Part shown: positions 11,201-26,200 of the stretch, one piece after another
How positions within the stretch are numbered: position 1 is the first letter of the stretch
How the letters are laid out: the number at the start of each line of letters is the position of its first letter
NCBI GenBank assembly: GCA_011772595.1
Contig: WVZH01000167.1
Coordinates: 1 to 50,494, forward strand
From: Anaerolineales bacterium
GTDB taxonomy: Bacteria > Chloroflexota > Anaerolineae > Anaerolineales > E44-bin32
Length of the DNA: 50,494 nucleotides
Reading direction: 5' to 3'
Program-made: the position numbers and the translations under genes
The notes under the pieces: generated by a model
Told to the model about the DNA's origin: nothing
The model's database searches: none
Seen by the model: only the letters and a program-made list of their open reading frames with translations

Positions 11201-14200
11201 CCTTCAACAACCAGTGTGCGCTCGTCTTCCGTGCACCCAGAGCCAGGGCACACCGCATCCTTTTCGATCTCAGTTACAAAGACACCCGGGGTGTCGTTGT
11301 CGCGTACCGTCACTTCGACATTGCGCACCAGCGCGCCGTCAAACGTGCTGTCGGCCGAAACTACGCTGTGTTGTGATACCACGACCCGGTCGCCTTCGGA
11401 ACGCGGATCGTCGGCGGCGAACAAGTAGACGTAACGAGCGTCGCCAACGTTCCAGTGACTCGAGTCGAAGGTCAGCACTAAGGCACGGCCATTTTCATCG
11501 ACCGGATCGCCGTTCACGACCTTGTGTCGCTGGAAGTGCGAAGGATCTGAACACTCACCGGCAGACCCGTCGCCCAGGCACATCCAGAGCGTGTCGCCCT
11601 TGCCATTCGGCAACGGAGCCGGATTTTCGAAGGTGTCCTTCGCCTCTTCTTGCGGAGCGCGCGCGGCGGAGACCGTCACGTAGACCGGAGCCGTTGGAGC
11701 GGAGGCGAGATAAACGACATAGGAGTCGATCGAGGGAACGCCTGCGGAACCGCCTTCTCGGACGCTCGTCCCGGCGCCTGTCTCCTCGATCACCACCACG
11801 CCGGCTTCAGGTGTGGCCAGGTTGTAGTCAAGGCCATCAACCGGCAGGCCATCGTAGAGCGGATCCTTCACCGAGGTCACCAGATGATCGACCGCGCCGC
11901 TCAAGCCTTCCAGCTCGCGGGTGACGATGTCTTCAGTGACGTCGCTTGCGACGTTGATCGTGTCCGAGCCCAGACCGCCGATTACGCGGTAAGCGACGCC
12001 GAACGCCGTCGAGAGCACGAAGAATTCGTCATCGCCTTCGAGGCCGTCGACTTCCACCACCTCGACGGTGTTATAGCGGACGTTGAGCCCGGCGCCGAAG
12101 ATGCCCTTGTTGGTGATGGCGATGTCGTCGGCAAACTCGGTGGCGAGGATCACCAGCTTGTCGAAACCAGTGCCGCCCTCGACCGAGACCGGCGCGTTGA
12201 CGTTGTACTGGACCTCGTCTTCACCGCCGCCGGCACGAATATCGAGCGGCCGCGCGGTCGAGAAGCCGAGGCCGATCACCGGGCTGGCGGCGCTGGTCAC
12301 CGGATTCAGCGGGATGACATCGTCCTCCCATTGGGTCGGGTCGGCGGGCGTGGTGGCCGTCTTCGCGCCAGTGATGTGCGCATCGGCGTTGTTGCACACG
12401 CCGTCGCCGTTGTTGTCCTTGCGGGAGCCGGTCCAGCCTTCGCCGTCGTAATCAGGGTTCTCGTCAGAGTCACAAACACCGTCAGCCGGTCCCACTCCTC
12501 CGGGCCCAGTGACATCGACTGGGAATGTGGCAGTGTCTGGATCGGCCGCGAGGCTGATGTCGTCCCAATCGCAATCGGTGTCGCTGTCCGCGCTCAAATC
12601 GCAAACCGCGGCGATGGCGAAGGCCCGCACAATGAACAGGTCATTGTCATCATCGCCCTCAAGCCGCAGCTCGCCCTGGTTGGAGTAGACGACGAATTCG
12701 TCGTTGCCGGTGCCGCCGGTGGCGACCAATGGAGCGTGAATGCCCGGGCTTAGCCAGCCGCGCGTGGTTGGGACGAGGACTGGGAATGTGTCCTGCGGCA
12801 ACAAGGCGCCTTCCGCCACGTCGCGCTTGGTGCCGAAGATCTGGCCAATCTGGAATTGGTCGTAACCGGCGCCGCCGTCGAGGGTGACGATAACGCTTGT
12901 GTCGTCGACGAAGAAGGCGTCATTCCCTTCCAGGCCGAACACGCTGAGCCGTCCGTTTAGCGCGGTGTCGTAATGGATGCGCTGGACCTTATCCGACGGC
13001 TCGTTGTCTACTACCCGGTCACGGTACAGGCCAAGACCGCCGTCGGGGCTGTTGTTGCCGTGAAGCAGTGCGACGAAGCCGGGTCGGTCGGCGTTCTGCG
13101 ACAGCGGGCTGGGCGAGGTGCATGTCGTCGGAATGGTTGTGGATAAGCCGTAGGGAGTCTCGGTGTCGATGCACTTCACGGTCCGAAGCAGGAAGATATC
13201 ATCGGTCGCGTTCCTGGTTGTTGTGCCCTCGACGTAGTCATTGAAGAACGCGTCGGTGTTGTCGAATCCATAAATGTCAAGCTCATCGACGCCGTCGTCC
13301 GAAGCCCCGGTGTCGAGCACGTTGATTACGTAGTTCCTCTCCGAGTTGTGGCTTCCGGTGGTGTATACGGCGAAGTAATCCGTCTCCGCCTGGCCATCAA
13401 GGAGCAAACTGTGTCCCGCGCTTGGTTCCTCTGGGAGCTGCGCCGGTGCTGCGAGCACATCGGCCGACTGCAGGTACCAGACCGTGAGCTCGTCCTCGCC
13501 GTCTGCCTCGTCGGTGGTCGACAGATTCTGTCCTCCGCGTGCGATTGTCTTCGAGCCAATGAATATGTAGCCGGGGTCGCCCGGGGTTGTCCCGAATCCA
13601 ATCCCGCTCGGATCGCCGAATTCGATGATGTCGACGTCGGTGTGGCCCCAGATCTCAGTCAGGTGAACCGGGTTGGGCACCGCCGGACCGCACTCGGTGC
13701 TGGAGGCGAAGACGCAGCCGGCAATGATGCGGCCGCGCAGGATCATCGTCGTCCCGAAATCAGGATCGACGTTCGCGGTGCTGGCGAAGTTTAGGTCGGC
13801 GTTGGCGTCGTCGCCGTAGATATCGATCGTGGTCCCAGCCAGGATCTCGCTCTTGGGATCGGTCTTCACATCGTCGCCAATCCTCAGCAGAACGAATCCG
13901 GTTTCAGCGAAAATCTGACCCTTCGAGACTATGCGTGGTGAGTCGGGCGCGTCCTCGAAGAACAACGCCTCGCCTTGGCGGAGCAGGAAGAGATCTTCGT
14001 CGCGGTCGGGCGTGCTCTCGCGCACGGTCAGGCGGATGTTGTCACCAGCGTGCGCCAGCACGAGGTGGAGCGCCGAATCGGTCTCGGTAAGGTAGATGCT
14101 GTAATCCGCCTCGAGGCCGACATCACACGAAGCCGTCAGCGTGACCTCGTCGTCAGAGAGCGAGCAGATTGCGCCAAGGAAGGAGTCGATTTCGAGATCG

Positions 14201-17200
14201 TTCGTCCCTGTCGGGTTGCCGATGCTGCCACCGTTGGCGTCGAGGTCAATCGTGTTGCCAAGCACGTTCGGATCGTGGTCACCAGCGCCGTTGTTCCGGG
14301 CGTCAACGATCGACCCGGAGCCAGCCAGCGTATTCAGTGAAACATCGCGCACCGACTGCACGGTGTGGACGTTCAAGTTGCCGACGGTCTCACTGATGAA
14401 AATGCCAAGCGTCTGAAGTTCTTCCACCGTGATATCAAACGCTCGCAAGACGCCGAGTGAGGGCCCGCTGGTGGTGGGGATGATGTCGACGTTGGTTTCG
14501 AGGAAATTGCTGGGCCGTGCGATGCCGCCGACAGGCAGATTGGCGTCGACGCATTGCGGGTTGCTGATCGTGCCGATCAGCTGGAGGCCGCTGCCGGCGC
14601 ACAGGGTGATGTTCTCGCCGGCGACGTCCGTGCCTGCTACGCCCGGATCATCGGATGCATCGACGATCATCCACGGTGCGTAGAGCAGCACATCATGCGC
14701 GGTCGAAGTGATGCTTCCAACGCGCATGTCGCCATTCTTCTCGTTAAGCGTGATGTTGCCGTTGGTCAGCACGTCGATGTGGTGCTGGTCGCCAGAGACT
14801 TCGGGGAAGGTGTTGCCGACGACTTCGGTGATGCCAAACACGTGGATGAGCGTTGCCGTTGGCGACGAATTCGCGGCGGCGATGATGATGTTGTTCACCG
14901 CGACAACGCCCGGCAGTATTCGCGTACCGGTCGCCGGATCGATGCCCCGGAAGTCGTAAGTGCTCTCAATCGCAGTGCCGGGAGTCGAACCATAAGCGCC
15001 AACATCTCGCGTCGGCCCAGGGGGGCCGGTATCTGGGGTGTTGAAGAAGGTGTAGTGGGTCTCGTTCGTGGCGGTGGGATAGGTGACGAAGATGCCTGCG
15101 CTTGTTCCGCTCCCGCCAGTCTCGTCAACGCTGGCTTGCAGCAAGAAGTCGGCATGGCGACCGGCGTTGACTGTGTCGATCAGTACGCGGTAAGGAGTAA
15201 GCGGACCGCGCATCCGGGCTTTGACATCAAGATAGATGTCACGCGCAGCCTCAACGTCAAACCGGGTGATCGGCGTGAGGTCATGAGAGGTCAGCAGCGG
15301 CGAAGTAGCTGGGTTCAAATTGATCGGAACGAGAGCCGTGGTGCTGGCCAACTGCAGGCTCAGGCCATCCGAGGAGACGATCGCGTAGTAGTAGTCGCCA
15401 CTGAATAGTCCACCAATGTCAGGTCCGCTGCTCTGATAGCGAACCAATTGTCCGGTGAAGAAACGATTGTTGAATCCGAGATAAATCGTGTTGGTCAGCG
15501 CGCTGACCCGGCGAGTCTGGAAGCTCGTGACCTCGGGCCTGCCCGAGGAATCGACGATGTCCACGTTGACCCGGGGGGTGGACACGCCTATGTCGCGATC
15601 CGTGGCGCCGGCATCGAGGTGCAGAATGTTTGTGCGGATCAGCGATTTGCGGGATAGGCCGTCCGGTGTGGTGTGCGAATTGCCGCGTCCATCGGAGGAT
15701 AAAATGTGCCCGCCGGTGTTGAGGATCGAGGTGGTGCCGATCGGGTTCTCAATGGTCCCGTTCACCTCGACCTTCGAGCTGCTCAGGTTCTTCACGTCGA
15801 TAAACGTCGGGGCGACGTCGCGAACGATTTTGAAGCTGAGCGAGACGGACGGGCCAGGCTTGAGCCACACGAGCGGCTTGCGGCTGCTGATCACGGTAAT
15901 GTTGTTGAGTTGAAGTGGTTTGCTGGACTGGTTGGTAATCAACACCCGAGCCAGGGAGTCGCGCCAAGTCCAGGTGGCGCCGCTGCCGGAGATATTCTTA
16001 GATCGGATGACCACGTCGCCCGCGCCGCGATTGCTGATGTTGTTTACATGGATCGTAGAGCTTCCGATCGTGCCGGAAGTTCGTGCGGGGTTACCAAGTC
16101 CATCCCACACGCTGACCTCGATCGCCTTAGCGATGCTGCCATTGGAGGCCACGACGAGCTCAGGGGTGCGGCCGGATAGGATCAACACATGCGAGCTGAA
16201 CGGGACGCTCTCGACCTCTGTGGAGCTCTTGCTGCCCGCGGTTCCGCCGCCGGCTAGCGAGCGTTTGCTGACACGGGCGCTGCGCTCGACGTTTACCGTG
16301 TCGTAACTGGTATCGATGTAAAGCGCCAGGTGCGTGGACTCTGCCGGGTGTTCAAGAATGAGATCGGCGTTGTTTCTGGGTCCTGCCGTCACCAGCGTTC
16401 CAGGGATCCCAAGAGCGCCGGAGACCAAGGATTCGAGATTGGTCGTGTTGTTGCCGTCGGCGCTAACGTGACCGAAGAGACCGGTCGCCCTGGCGAAGGA
16501 TTCTGTGCGCGTCTTGAGCTTATCATCCGGTGGATTGAGAGGTTTGAATCGGGCGATGAGATCGATGCCTTCCACTCCTGTAACTAAGGCATTGGTGCCG
16601 ATGAGGACCTTGTTGTCGGCATCCACAGTCACATCGGAGTCATCTTCACCCTCAGCATAAAATCCAGCGCCGTATGCTTCGCCGTGCGCCAGTAGATTGA
16701 GGTGTGAGACTGTGGCTGAAACGGCTAATCGTTTGGCTTCCAAGATCGCCTGGGAGGCGATCTCGGCCTGAGTCCGGCCAGTGTTGATACGAATATCGTT
16801 GAAGGATTCGCCGTCGCCCCCAAAGCCGATGCCGCTTCCCCAAGCATTCCCGGAGGCGTCCGTGCGGGTATTGGCTTTGAGGTGCGCCAGGCCGCCGACC
16901 AGAATGTCAGCGTTGGCACCGATCGTTACATCGGTGGTGTAGTTGATTGTGATGCGGGTATCAGCATCCGCCAATCCGACGAATCCACCCGATTTGGAGC
17001 GGGAAGCGGCGCTGGCGCGGTTATCGGAGCTGGCCGAGACGGTCAGATTGCCGCCAGCGACGATGCGGGTTCCTGCTCCAACAGAGGCGCTGTTGGTGTT
17101 GGTCTGATACACGTTTGCATCCGCGGCGCCAATTCCGACGAATCCTCCGGTTCCGTTACGCGAGCTGGACGTGGAGTGCGTGGATGAACTGCTGATGATG

Positions 17201-20200
17201 GAGATGTTGCCATCTGCAGTGACCAGGCTGGCGTTGATGGCCGCGGCCACCGTGGGATTGTAGTTGACTGTGGCATCGTTGTTGCCGATCCCGACGAAGC
17301 CGCCGCCCGAGCCGCGTGAGTTGACCGAGGAGACGCCGTCGCCAGCAGGAGGCGAAATCACGTTCAGCGCAACGCCGCCGGGGCCGAGCAACTTCTGGGT
17401 CCCGGAAACCGTGGTGCCAAGTATGTCGATCCGCAAATTGTGCTTATTCGGAGTGCCTGACGGCACCGAGGCGGCATCTAGATCGACCACCGGGCTCAGG
17501 AAATGCTGAGCCGAGCCGCTCAGGCCCGAAGTGTCGAAGGTGAGAGCGGTGCCGGTTGAAGTGGTTGCTAACTTAAAATCGCTCCCGCTGACGCCGACAA
17601 CATAGTAGGTGCGGTCGTCGACTAGTCGTCCCCCGCCCGATAGCCCGATCGGCAGGAGCGTGGTCTTGATGATGCTGTGGAGCGCGCTGCGCGGATCGGG
17701 TGGCGGTGGATTATCGATGGTTGGCGGAGGGGGCACAGTCTTGTCGGGCACCAGCGCGATTTCCGGTTCATCGAAGATCTTGGTGAGAGGCGCCCGATTG
17801 ATCGTGGCGCTGGTGGTTTCTGATGTCAGCGCCCCGACACTAATGAGTGTGAGCGTGGTGCCGCTGGCGCTGCTGATGGTGTAGCTGCCGTTGTTGAAGC
17901 TCGACCCTGCAACGGTGATCCCCCCGCTGGTGAATCCGTCGGCCGACCAATTGCGCCCATCATTGCGGGTGATCTGGTCATTGGAGGTACTGGGAACCCC
18001 GGGCGCGAAGGTGAAGCTGGCGTTTACAAGCGTGGCTTGGGAGACGTTGGCGGTCAGGATCATCAACGAGCCGCTGACCGATTGGATCGTGTAGCTGGTG
18101 CCGTTATTGGGGCCTGCACCGGAGATTTCCAGCGTGTGGCCGGCGGCGAAACCGTTGTCGGCCCAGGAGAGCCCATCGGTGCGGGTGATTCGGGCCCCAC
18201 TGGCGTTTCTCTCAAAGTGCACGCTGGTGGTGACCACGTCGTTGTACTTAAGTTGAATCGAATGGGCGTCACTCCGCACAACGCGGTAGACACTACCGCT
18301 GACGAGCGGGCTGATTACAGGAGTGCCTTTTTCGAGGGTGTAGACGATCTTGTCGCCGTCATTCAGCCCGTGGCTGACGGGCTTACCGTCCTCATCGAGG
18401 AAGTAGATATTGTCGGCGCCCGAGCTGTTGCTGAGAATAACGGAGCCATCTGGATTGGTGCCGGTTACGCTTACGTCGACATGGATGCTGTTGAAAGTAA
18501 ACGGATCGGGCGCATCGTAAGTCACAGCGTCGCCGCTGGAGAAGCCGTGTCCAGCCAGGGTGATGGTTTGGTTATCGCCGGCAATCGATGAAGGTGTGAA
18601 TAGTTTGGCGAAGCTGGACGGGTTCAACGCTTGCGCCTGCGTGGCAACCAACCGGATCGTGCGATCGTCGATTGTCAGGACATAGTAGGTATTGCTTAAG
18701 TTGAGCCCCCCGATAGTGGCTGTAGTTCCTAAGGCGGGAGTGTACTTTACGCCGTCGCCGTCGGCGAAATTGTGCGCGGGGCCGAACAGTATGGTGTCGT
18801 TAATCTCATCAACGCAGGAAGTCGAGCTAGGCAAGCAAGCAGATCCATCGAACGTGGAGCCGAGCAAAAGGTTGTTGACGTCAGGTGTGCCGCCCGTGTC
18901 GAAGATCTCCAGCACGTTGTACTGGCGCCGGACGGAAATTATCTCCGTGCCCCCGGGGGCATCGGGGTTTTCGACCTCCAGCGATGATGGACCTTTCAGG
19001 CCGCTGATGGGCGTATTGCCGTTGGTCTCATATTCCACTGTCTCGCCGGAGATTAGGCCGTGATTATCGACGTTGAGCGAGTCGTTCGTGTTAGAGACCG
19101 ATTTGATGATGTATTTCGGCAACGTGCCTGTTTGCGGCGCAGTGGTGGCCTCGACGCTGATGCTACCGCCTGCGTGAATTGTGCTGCCGGTGCCGATGGT
19201 TGCCGCGACGTCGGGCGTCACAGTGGCCGTAGAAGCCGAGCCGCCGATACTTACCGCACCACCAGCTACTCCCTTGGTCGAAGCGTCGCCCTCGGGAATG
19301 CTTGTAGCCGAAAGGGAGACGTTGGTAGAAGTGCGCACCACCACATTGTTGCCAATGGTTGCGCGAACCTCCGGACCCACAGTTGCGCTCGAATTATTGT
19401 CGGTTGCAGCTACAAGACCGCCTGACACCGCCTGAGCATTAGCACTGGCGGTGTCGGTGGAGGAGGCCTGGATCGTCAGATTGGACGCTCCGGCCAGATC
19501 ATTATTGCGTACATCGCCCTCGAGCACTGCTTTGGTAGTCGGGCTGGCGGTGGCATTAGCCTTGCTGGCGCCAATGCCTACCAGGCCGCCGGCAGTCCCT
19601 CGCGAATCGGCGATGGCTCGGGTGGTCGAAGTAGCGGTCAGGCTCACTGTTCCGGTTGAGTTAATCGTGGTCCCGTCGCCGACCTTGGTTTCGATTGTAG
19701 GCTGCGAGTCGGCGGTGGCAACGCCACCGGAAACGCCTGCCAGCAATCCAATATTGGCCAGTCTCACGTCGGCTGTAGCGCCGTTGCTACCGCTGGCGAT
19801 CAGTTGAGAGGCCAAGCTGACCGAAGCGCCTTCCAGCGATCCGTCTCCAACGTGTAAAGCTTTGACAGTGGGAGAAACCGTGGCGGTCACACTGGCGCCT
19901 GCGCCTGAGAATCCTAAGGCCACGCCGACACCATTGCCGTCAGCGTCAGCTTTCACCGTGGCAATCGCGTCGTAGTTGTTGGGTCCGAGCCCTGAATCGA
20001 CTTCGGCTTCATCGCCCAAATAGGCGCGCACGGTTGGATTGGCGGTGGCCGTCGTAGTTGTCAACCCGCCGCTGGCGAGCAAACCCACGCCAAGCATGTC
20101 CAGCGTCGATTTCACAGTCGACACAAGATTGGCATCGACATCGACGCCGGAAACGCCGGTTAAGGTCACCTGGGTCGGGTCACTTGGGCTCCCGGCATTC

Positions 20201-23200
20201 CCGAGGGACGGCCCGATATAGGCTTCCACCAGGCTGGTATCGCTGGCGGTGGAGGTCGCCCCGCTGGCACCGATCGCGCTGACGCTGGTGCTGTCCAGGT
20301 TGGCGGTTGGGGTGCTGATAGATTTCGCCAGCAGGGTCAGGCCACTTGCGTCGACGGATGCACCGTCTTCAACGTAAGCCGCGGTATCGCCAACGGTCGT
20401 TGCGGTGACGGTGAATACCCCCACATCAACCAAGCCGCCGCTGCCGCTAACAACGGAGCCCTTAGCAACGTTGCTGGAAAGCGCCTGCACGGTAATAGCG
20501 CCTAAGGGAGCTGTGAGGGCAGCGTCTGCGCCAACGCCGGCGCTGACGTCCGCTTTGGCATTGGCGGTGATCGAGGCTGCGGCAATGCTGGCCGCAAGAC
20601 CTACCGTGAGATTGTAGCTATCCGCACGAGCGGACTTGGCGCTCAGGAAAGTTTCACTGGTGGTGTTGTAGTTATTCCAGGCCGCCACAGTGATTCCACC
20701 GCCGGTAGTAGTGACGTTGGTGTTCGAGCCGATGTATGACTTGATCATAGGCTCGATCTTGGCAGTGGTCGGGGTTGCTCCGACCGAGGCTCCAGCAGAC
20801 AGGGATCTGGCGGTCGAACTCGCCTCCGCATCCGTGGTTACCCAGGTCTCGATCTCCACATCATTGGTGGCCGTGATTTGCCCACCCGAGCCCACATAGG
20901 ACTCGGCCAAGGTTTGAGTGGAGCTCCCCAGAATCGCATCCACCTTGGTTCCGTTCCCGGAGCCAAACAGCGAGCCTCCATTGGCCTCTCCGTTCGCGTC
21001 GACCTGAACGGTTGAGAAGGTCTTCAAGGTGACATGATTAGCGGATTGGATATTCCCATCCGTGTGCGTCTTCGTCGTACCCTTGGCCTCGGCCTCGGCG
21101 ATCGTTACGCCGATCCCGGCGACGCCTCCGATGGTGAGCGAGAAGCCATCGGCGTCTGCATTCTGATAGGAGTGCGTGAGCAGATCGATATCGCCGGTGC
21201 TGTTAACCGTAGTCGAGCTTCCGATGCCGGTGTCGATTGTCGGTGAGGCCTTGGCAAAGGCCAATGCCCCGCCAGCTCCTAGGACCAGGCTGCCTGAGCC
21301 TACCTTCGCGGTGGCGCGCGCAATCTTGTCAAGCTGAGGATCTCCAGTGACACTGCTCACGTTGTGGCGCGACGTCAACGAGATGCTGCCCGCTTGCAAG
21401 GAACCGTTGCTTCCCACCTTGGCCTTGATGATCGGTTTGAGCTCGGCAATCGCAATCGCGGCGCCTCCACTAGCTCCGGCCGAGATCGCCACCCCGAAGG
21501 CATCCGCCAGGGCTTTGGAGACCGATGTTGAGGCCAGCGCCGCAGAACCAGTTACTTTGACATCCGCGTTATTGCCAATTGAGGCTTCGACCGTCGGGTG
21601 CACTTTAGCAATCGAGACCGCTCCTGTCAGACCGACACCGATGCCAGCCTTGACAGCCAGCGTCTTCGCAGTTGCGAAAGCGGTCGAATTGGCTGTTGCC
21701 GAAAATCCACCCACTGACTTGCCAGTTGCTTGGCCGATCTGCGCCGCTCCGGTGTAGGCTCGCGTCTCTCCTCCGATGTCAACGACCGAGACCGCTGCGC
21801 CTGCGGCAATGGCTCCAACCGCGACATCGAAGGTCTCGGCCGTGATCCGGCGATCGGCCGTTGCTTCGAGGCGAACGGTGCCTCCCACCTGTGGCAGACT
21901 GGCCCCGTCGATGTGGGCTTTGACTTTGGTGTCGTCGTCGAATACGATCACCAACGCGCCGAGCGATACCGCACCAAGCGAACCAGAGTACGCCTTGCCC
22001 GTCAGATCATCCGCCACCAGGCTTGCGTGGACCAGCACGTCGCCGCTTGTTGTGCTGACCGTCGCGCTGCTGGAGATGTAGGCTTCGATGTTGTTGTCAA
22101 AGTTGAACACACCCACCGAAGCGCCCATCGCCCCGAGGCCAACCGAGATCCCACCCATCACCGCGTCGAAATCTAACTCCTGCTTGGCGCGTACATTGAC
22201 ACCGGATCCAGCTTCGACGACTGCGCTGCCGCGAATAGAGGCGGTCGTGCCGGCGACCGGCGTGGTGTCGGCCACCTCGTCGGCTACTGGGCTGGAGGGC
22301 GCCTTATTTGTAACTTGGGTGGAAGCTTCACCGGTGCGAGTTGCTACCCGCTGTGAGTTCTTATCATTTGAATCTGAGCCAAAACCAGCCAAGATGCTGG
22401 TGTAGCCGTTGTTGTCCTGGCCTCCGGGGTTGTCAGGATCCTGTCCGCCAGCCTGCTTGTCGGTGAAGGTAGTGGTGTTGTCCTTAGAGGGATCAGGTTG
22501 CAAGCCGTTCTGTTGCTCAGCAGTCTGCTGCGCGCCGGCATTGTCTCGCTGTTCGACTTCGTAGGTCGAATTAAAGCCACTGCCGACGGTCCAGACCGAT
22601 ACCGAACCCTGTGCGCCGACCAAGCCCGCGCCGATGCTGACTGCGATGGTGTCGATGTCGACGATCGAGAGCGCGTTGACATCGATCGTTTGCTTCGCTT
22701 TCACTTGGGCGCTGGGTCCGATGTAGGCAGTCGTGTCGTTGCGCAGGAATCCGACATCGACCGCTCCACTCACCCCGGCAATTCCAACGCCCAGCCCGCC
22801 GACGAGAGTGAATAACTCGGCCTTGTTGACAGCTGAGACGTTTACCTTTTGACTGCCGCCCGCACCACCAGCTTGATTGATGCGAGCTTGGGTTCCAATA
22901 TAGGCGGAAGTGTCTGAGTCGATGATCTCAACTGCTACAGCACCCGCCACCCCAGCATAGAATCCGCCGGCACCAGCGACTGCGATGTTGAGCACGTCTT
23001 CGCTGGATGCCGCCTGCACAGCCAGTCCTTTGAAGCCGCCTACCGTGCTGAAGCTCGTCGCCGTTAGTCCGCCGTTGTAGATGCCGCTGAGGGTGCTTGT
23101 GCTCAGCGCCTTGGCATCTACCGTTGCGTACGGTCCTACATAGGCTGATGTACGCTTGGTGACAATCGGAATGCCGACGGAGGCGCCAACACCCACCCCA

Positions 23201-26200
23201 CCACCTATGGAGATGTTGCCAGCGATGATATCGACTTCGGTGTCGTCTTGAGCGGAAATCAGAACGTTGCCGTTGGCGGTGGTCTTGGCTCCTCCGGACA
23301 ACGACGTTGCCGCCTCACCGATGTGCGCCTTGGTTGTAGCGTCTAGAACCAGGACAACCACCGAGCCGCCGACTGAGACCGTGCCGGAGCCAGCTGCCCC
23401 GGCTGCAATCAGCAGCAGCTCTTCCTCGGCGACAGCTTCGACCGAAACGTTTCTGCGGGCGTTAACCGTCGCGCCGTCGTCAATAAATGCTTCAGTTGTG
23501 GTGGTAACGACGGATACCGCTGCAACCGGCGTGACGGAAACCGCGCCGGAGAGCGAGATGCCGCCTGCGATGCCAAGGTGGTAGAAGTCATTTCCGGCTG
23601 CCACGAGAACGTCCTGCTGGGAGTTGTCCGTGGCATAGTCAGGATTGACCTCTGCGAAGTCATTGACATACGCCTTGGTGAACACATTGAGCACAAAGAC
23701 CGATCCGCCGACGTTGACCGCTACGGAGCCGGAGGCGCCACCGCTGACGCCGGCAGTGGTGATGTTGTCTTCATTGAGCGCTACGACCGCCACGCCGCGG
23801 AAACCAACTTGCTGCGCAGGGACGGCTGAGCGTTGCGTTGTCAGCGCCTGGGTGTCGATGTTTGAGTCATACGGGCTGCTGCTGTTGCTCATGCTCGGTG
23901 CAGCGATAGCGTCGGCGACGACGAGCTTATGTCCGGTGGCGGAGCCGCCGGCGGTGAGATCGACGTCGCTGATTCCGTCTTCCGCTTGATCGCGGGTGGT
24001 GGCCAGCTTGACGGAATTTGACCCGGCGACAACTGCGTAGTAAACCCGCCCGTCATCCAGTCCACCGATGGCCGTGTTGCCGTCCCCGGCGAAATAGCTG
24101 ACCGGTTGGCCATTTGTCCAGCCGTGGGCGGTTCCCAAATCGATCGTGTCTGTGCCGGTGCTGACATCGCTAGTTCCGAACGAGAACTCGTCGGATACCG
24201 AGGGGTGGGTGATGGTGAAGTCCCCGGTGTTGACGGTGACACCGTTGTCTTGACCGCGACCGGTCACCGTCGCGTACTCACCAACATATGCATGGGTGTT
24301 CTTGGTGATCACCGGTACAGCCACGGCCGCGCCTACGCTGGCGCTGCCGGAGAAAGCCAGGTTTCCAGCGATTAATACCAAGTCGGTGGCGTCTTCTGCT
24401 GAGATCACCACGCTGTCGTTTGAGGTTACGTCGGCGCCTAAAGATGAAGACGGAGCATCCTCTATATAAGCCCGCGTGCCAATATTGAAAATGGAGACCC
24501 CAGCCGAACCGGCGATGCCAGCAGACCCACCGCCTGCGGCTGAAGCGGCGATCGAGACAATGTCCTCACTCGAGATCGCCTTCAGCTCGATGTCCTCATC
24601 GGCGTCCAGGTCAGCGTTGTATCCAATGAAGGCTCGAGTGTCTTTGGTGATGACCTCGACATCGACACCGGCACCGATTCCGGCCGATCCGGAGGCACCA
24701 ACGGCGCCTGCCACACTGAGAATGTCGGTCGTATCTTGGGCCAGCATCGAAAGGCCGGGGTCGATCGCCCCTGTTTCGGTGGCATCTACGGTTGTGCCGC
24801 GATCGATGAAGGCCCGCGTGGTCTCATCCAGGATGTTGACCGTCGCCGAGCCCGCGATCCCTGCCGATCCTGACGAAACACCTCCCATGGCTGCGATCGT
24901 GAGCACATCTTCAGAGGAGGTCGCTTGCATCGCCAGCCCAACTGAGCCCTTGGCTTCGATGTCGGAAGCTCCGCCGATGTAGGCCTCAACGGTGTCATCC
25001 TTGACCAACGTGGTGTTGGCAATGCCAACGCCAGCCGAGCTGCCGAACGCCAAGCCGCCCGCAAACATCTTGATGTCGGCGGTATCGCTGGCGTTGAGGA
25101 TCAAATTGCCGCCTGCATGCACAGTTGCGCCTTGATGAAGCGGCACCGGGAGTGCATCTTCATCAACAAAGCCAATGTAGGCTCGGGTGGTGGTAGTTGG
25201 GACGTATACTGAGGCCGCACCCCCCACTGCCAGTGAGCCAGTCGTGAAGGCAAAGGATGCGGCAATCGAGAGCGATTCCTCGATGGAGGTGGCACTTGCG
25301 GTGACGTCACCGGCCAATGTCACGTCGGCACTGGGCTCGATGAAAGCTCGCGTGTCCTTGGTGATCACGACAACGTCCACCCCGAAACCAATCCCCGCTG
25401 TGCCGGTGGTGCCGCCAAGGCCGCCCGCGATGGTATTTACTTCACTGTCACTGGTCGCTGTCAGGCTGAGATTCTGGCCGCTCCCTGCTGGGACCGTGGG
25501 AGCCTGATTGATCTTGGCGTCGGCGCCCATATAAGCCAGGGTATTCAATATCAAGATTGTTACAGCGACCGATCCGCCCACGGCCGCCTGGCCGCTAGAG
25601 ACTCCTCCGCCGACGGCCATGCCAGTGATTTCGGGGTCGTCGTCACTTGGGATCAGGGGCACGTCAATGGCGGTGGGATCGAGGGTGGTAACTGCGCTCA
25701 AGTCGATCGCGCCGGACACATCCACATCAGCATTGCTACCGATGTAGGCCTTGGTATTGCTGGTGAGCACGCTGACAGCCACGGCTACACCTATGGCTGT
25801 GCCCTGCCCAAATCCGCCGCTTGCTGCAAGGGTCTGCAAGGTCATTGGATTGGCCGCGCTTAAGGTCAATCCGCCAGACATTACCTTCACGGTGGCACTG
25901 TTTCCGATCAGTGCTTCGGAAGTTAAATCGATCACGTTAATGCCGACTGAGCCGGCGAATCCGACTTTCTTTCCTCCACCGGCAGCCAAACCCCAGGCGA
26001 TGAAATCGCTGGTCTTTCCTGTCGGTGAGATAGCCTTCACGGTCACGTCGCCGCCATTGGCAGTCACCTTGGTGCCTGCACCGATCTTGGCTGTGTTGGT
26101 GATGGTGGCCACATTCAAACCGACGGCGGCGCCTACGTTCACGTTGTTGTTGAGGTCTGTGGCAGTGCCTGTCGCCTTGCTGATTGCATCGGTTTCATGC

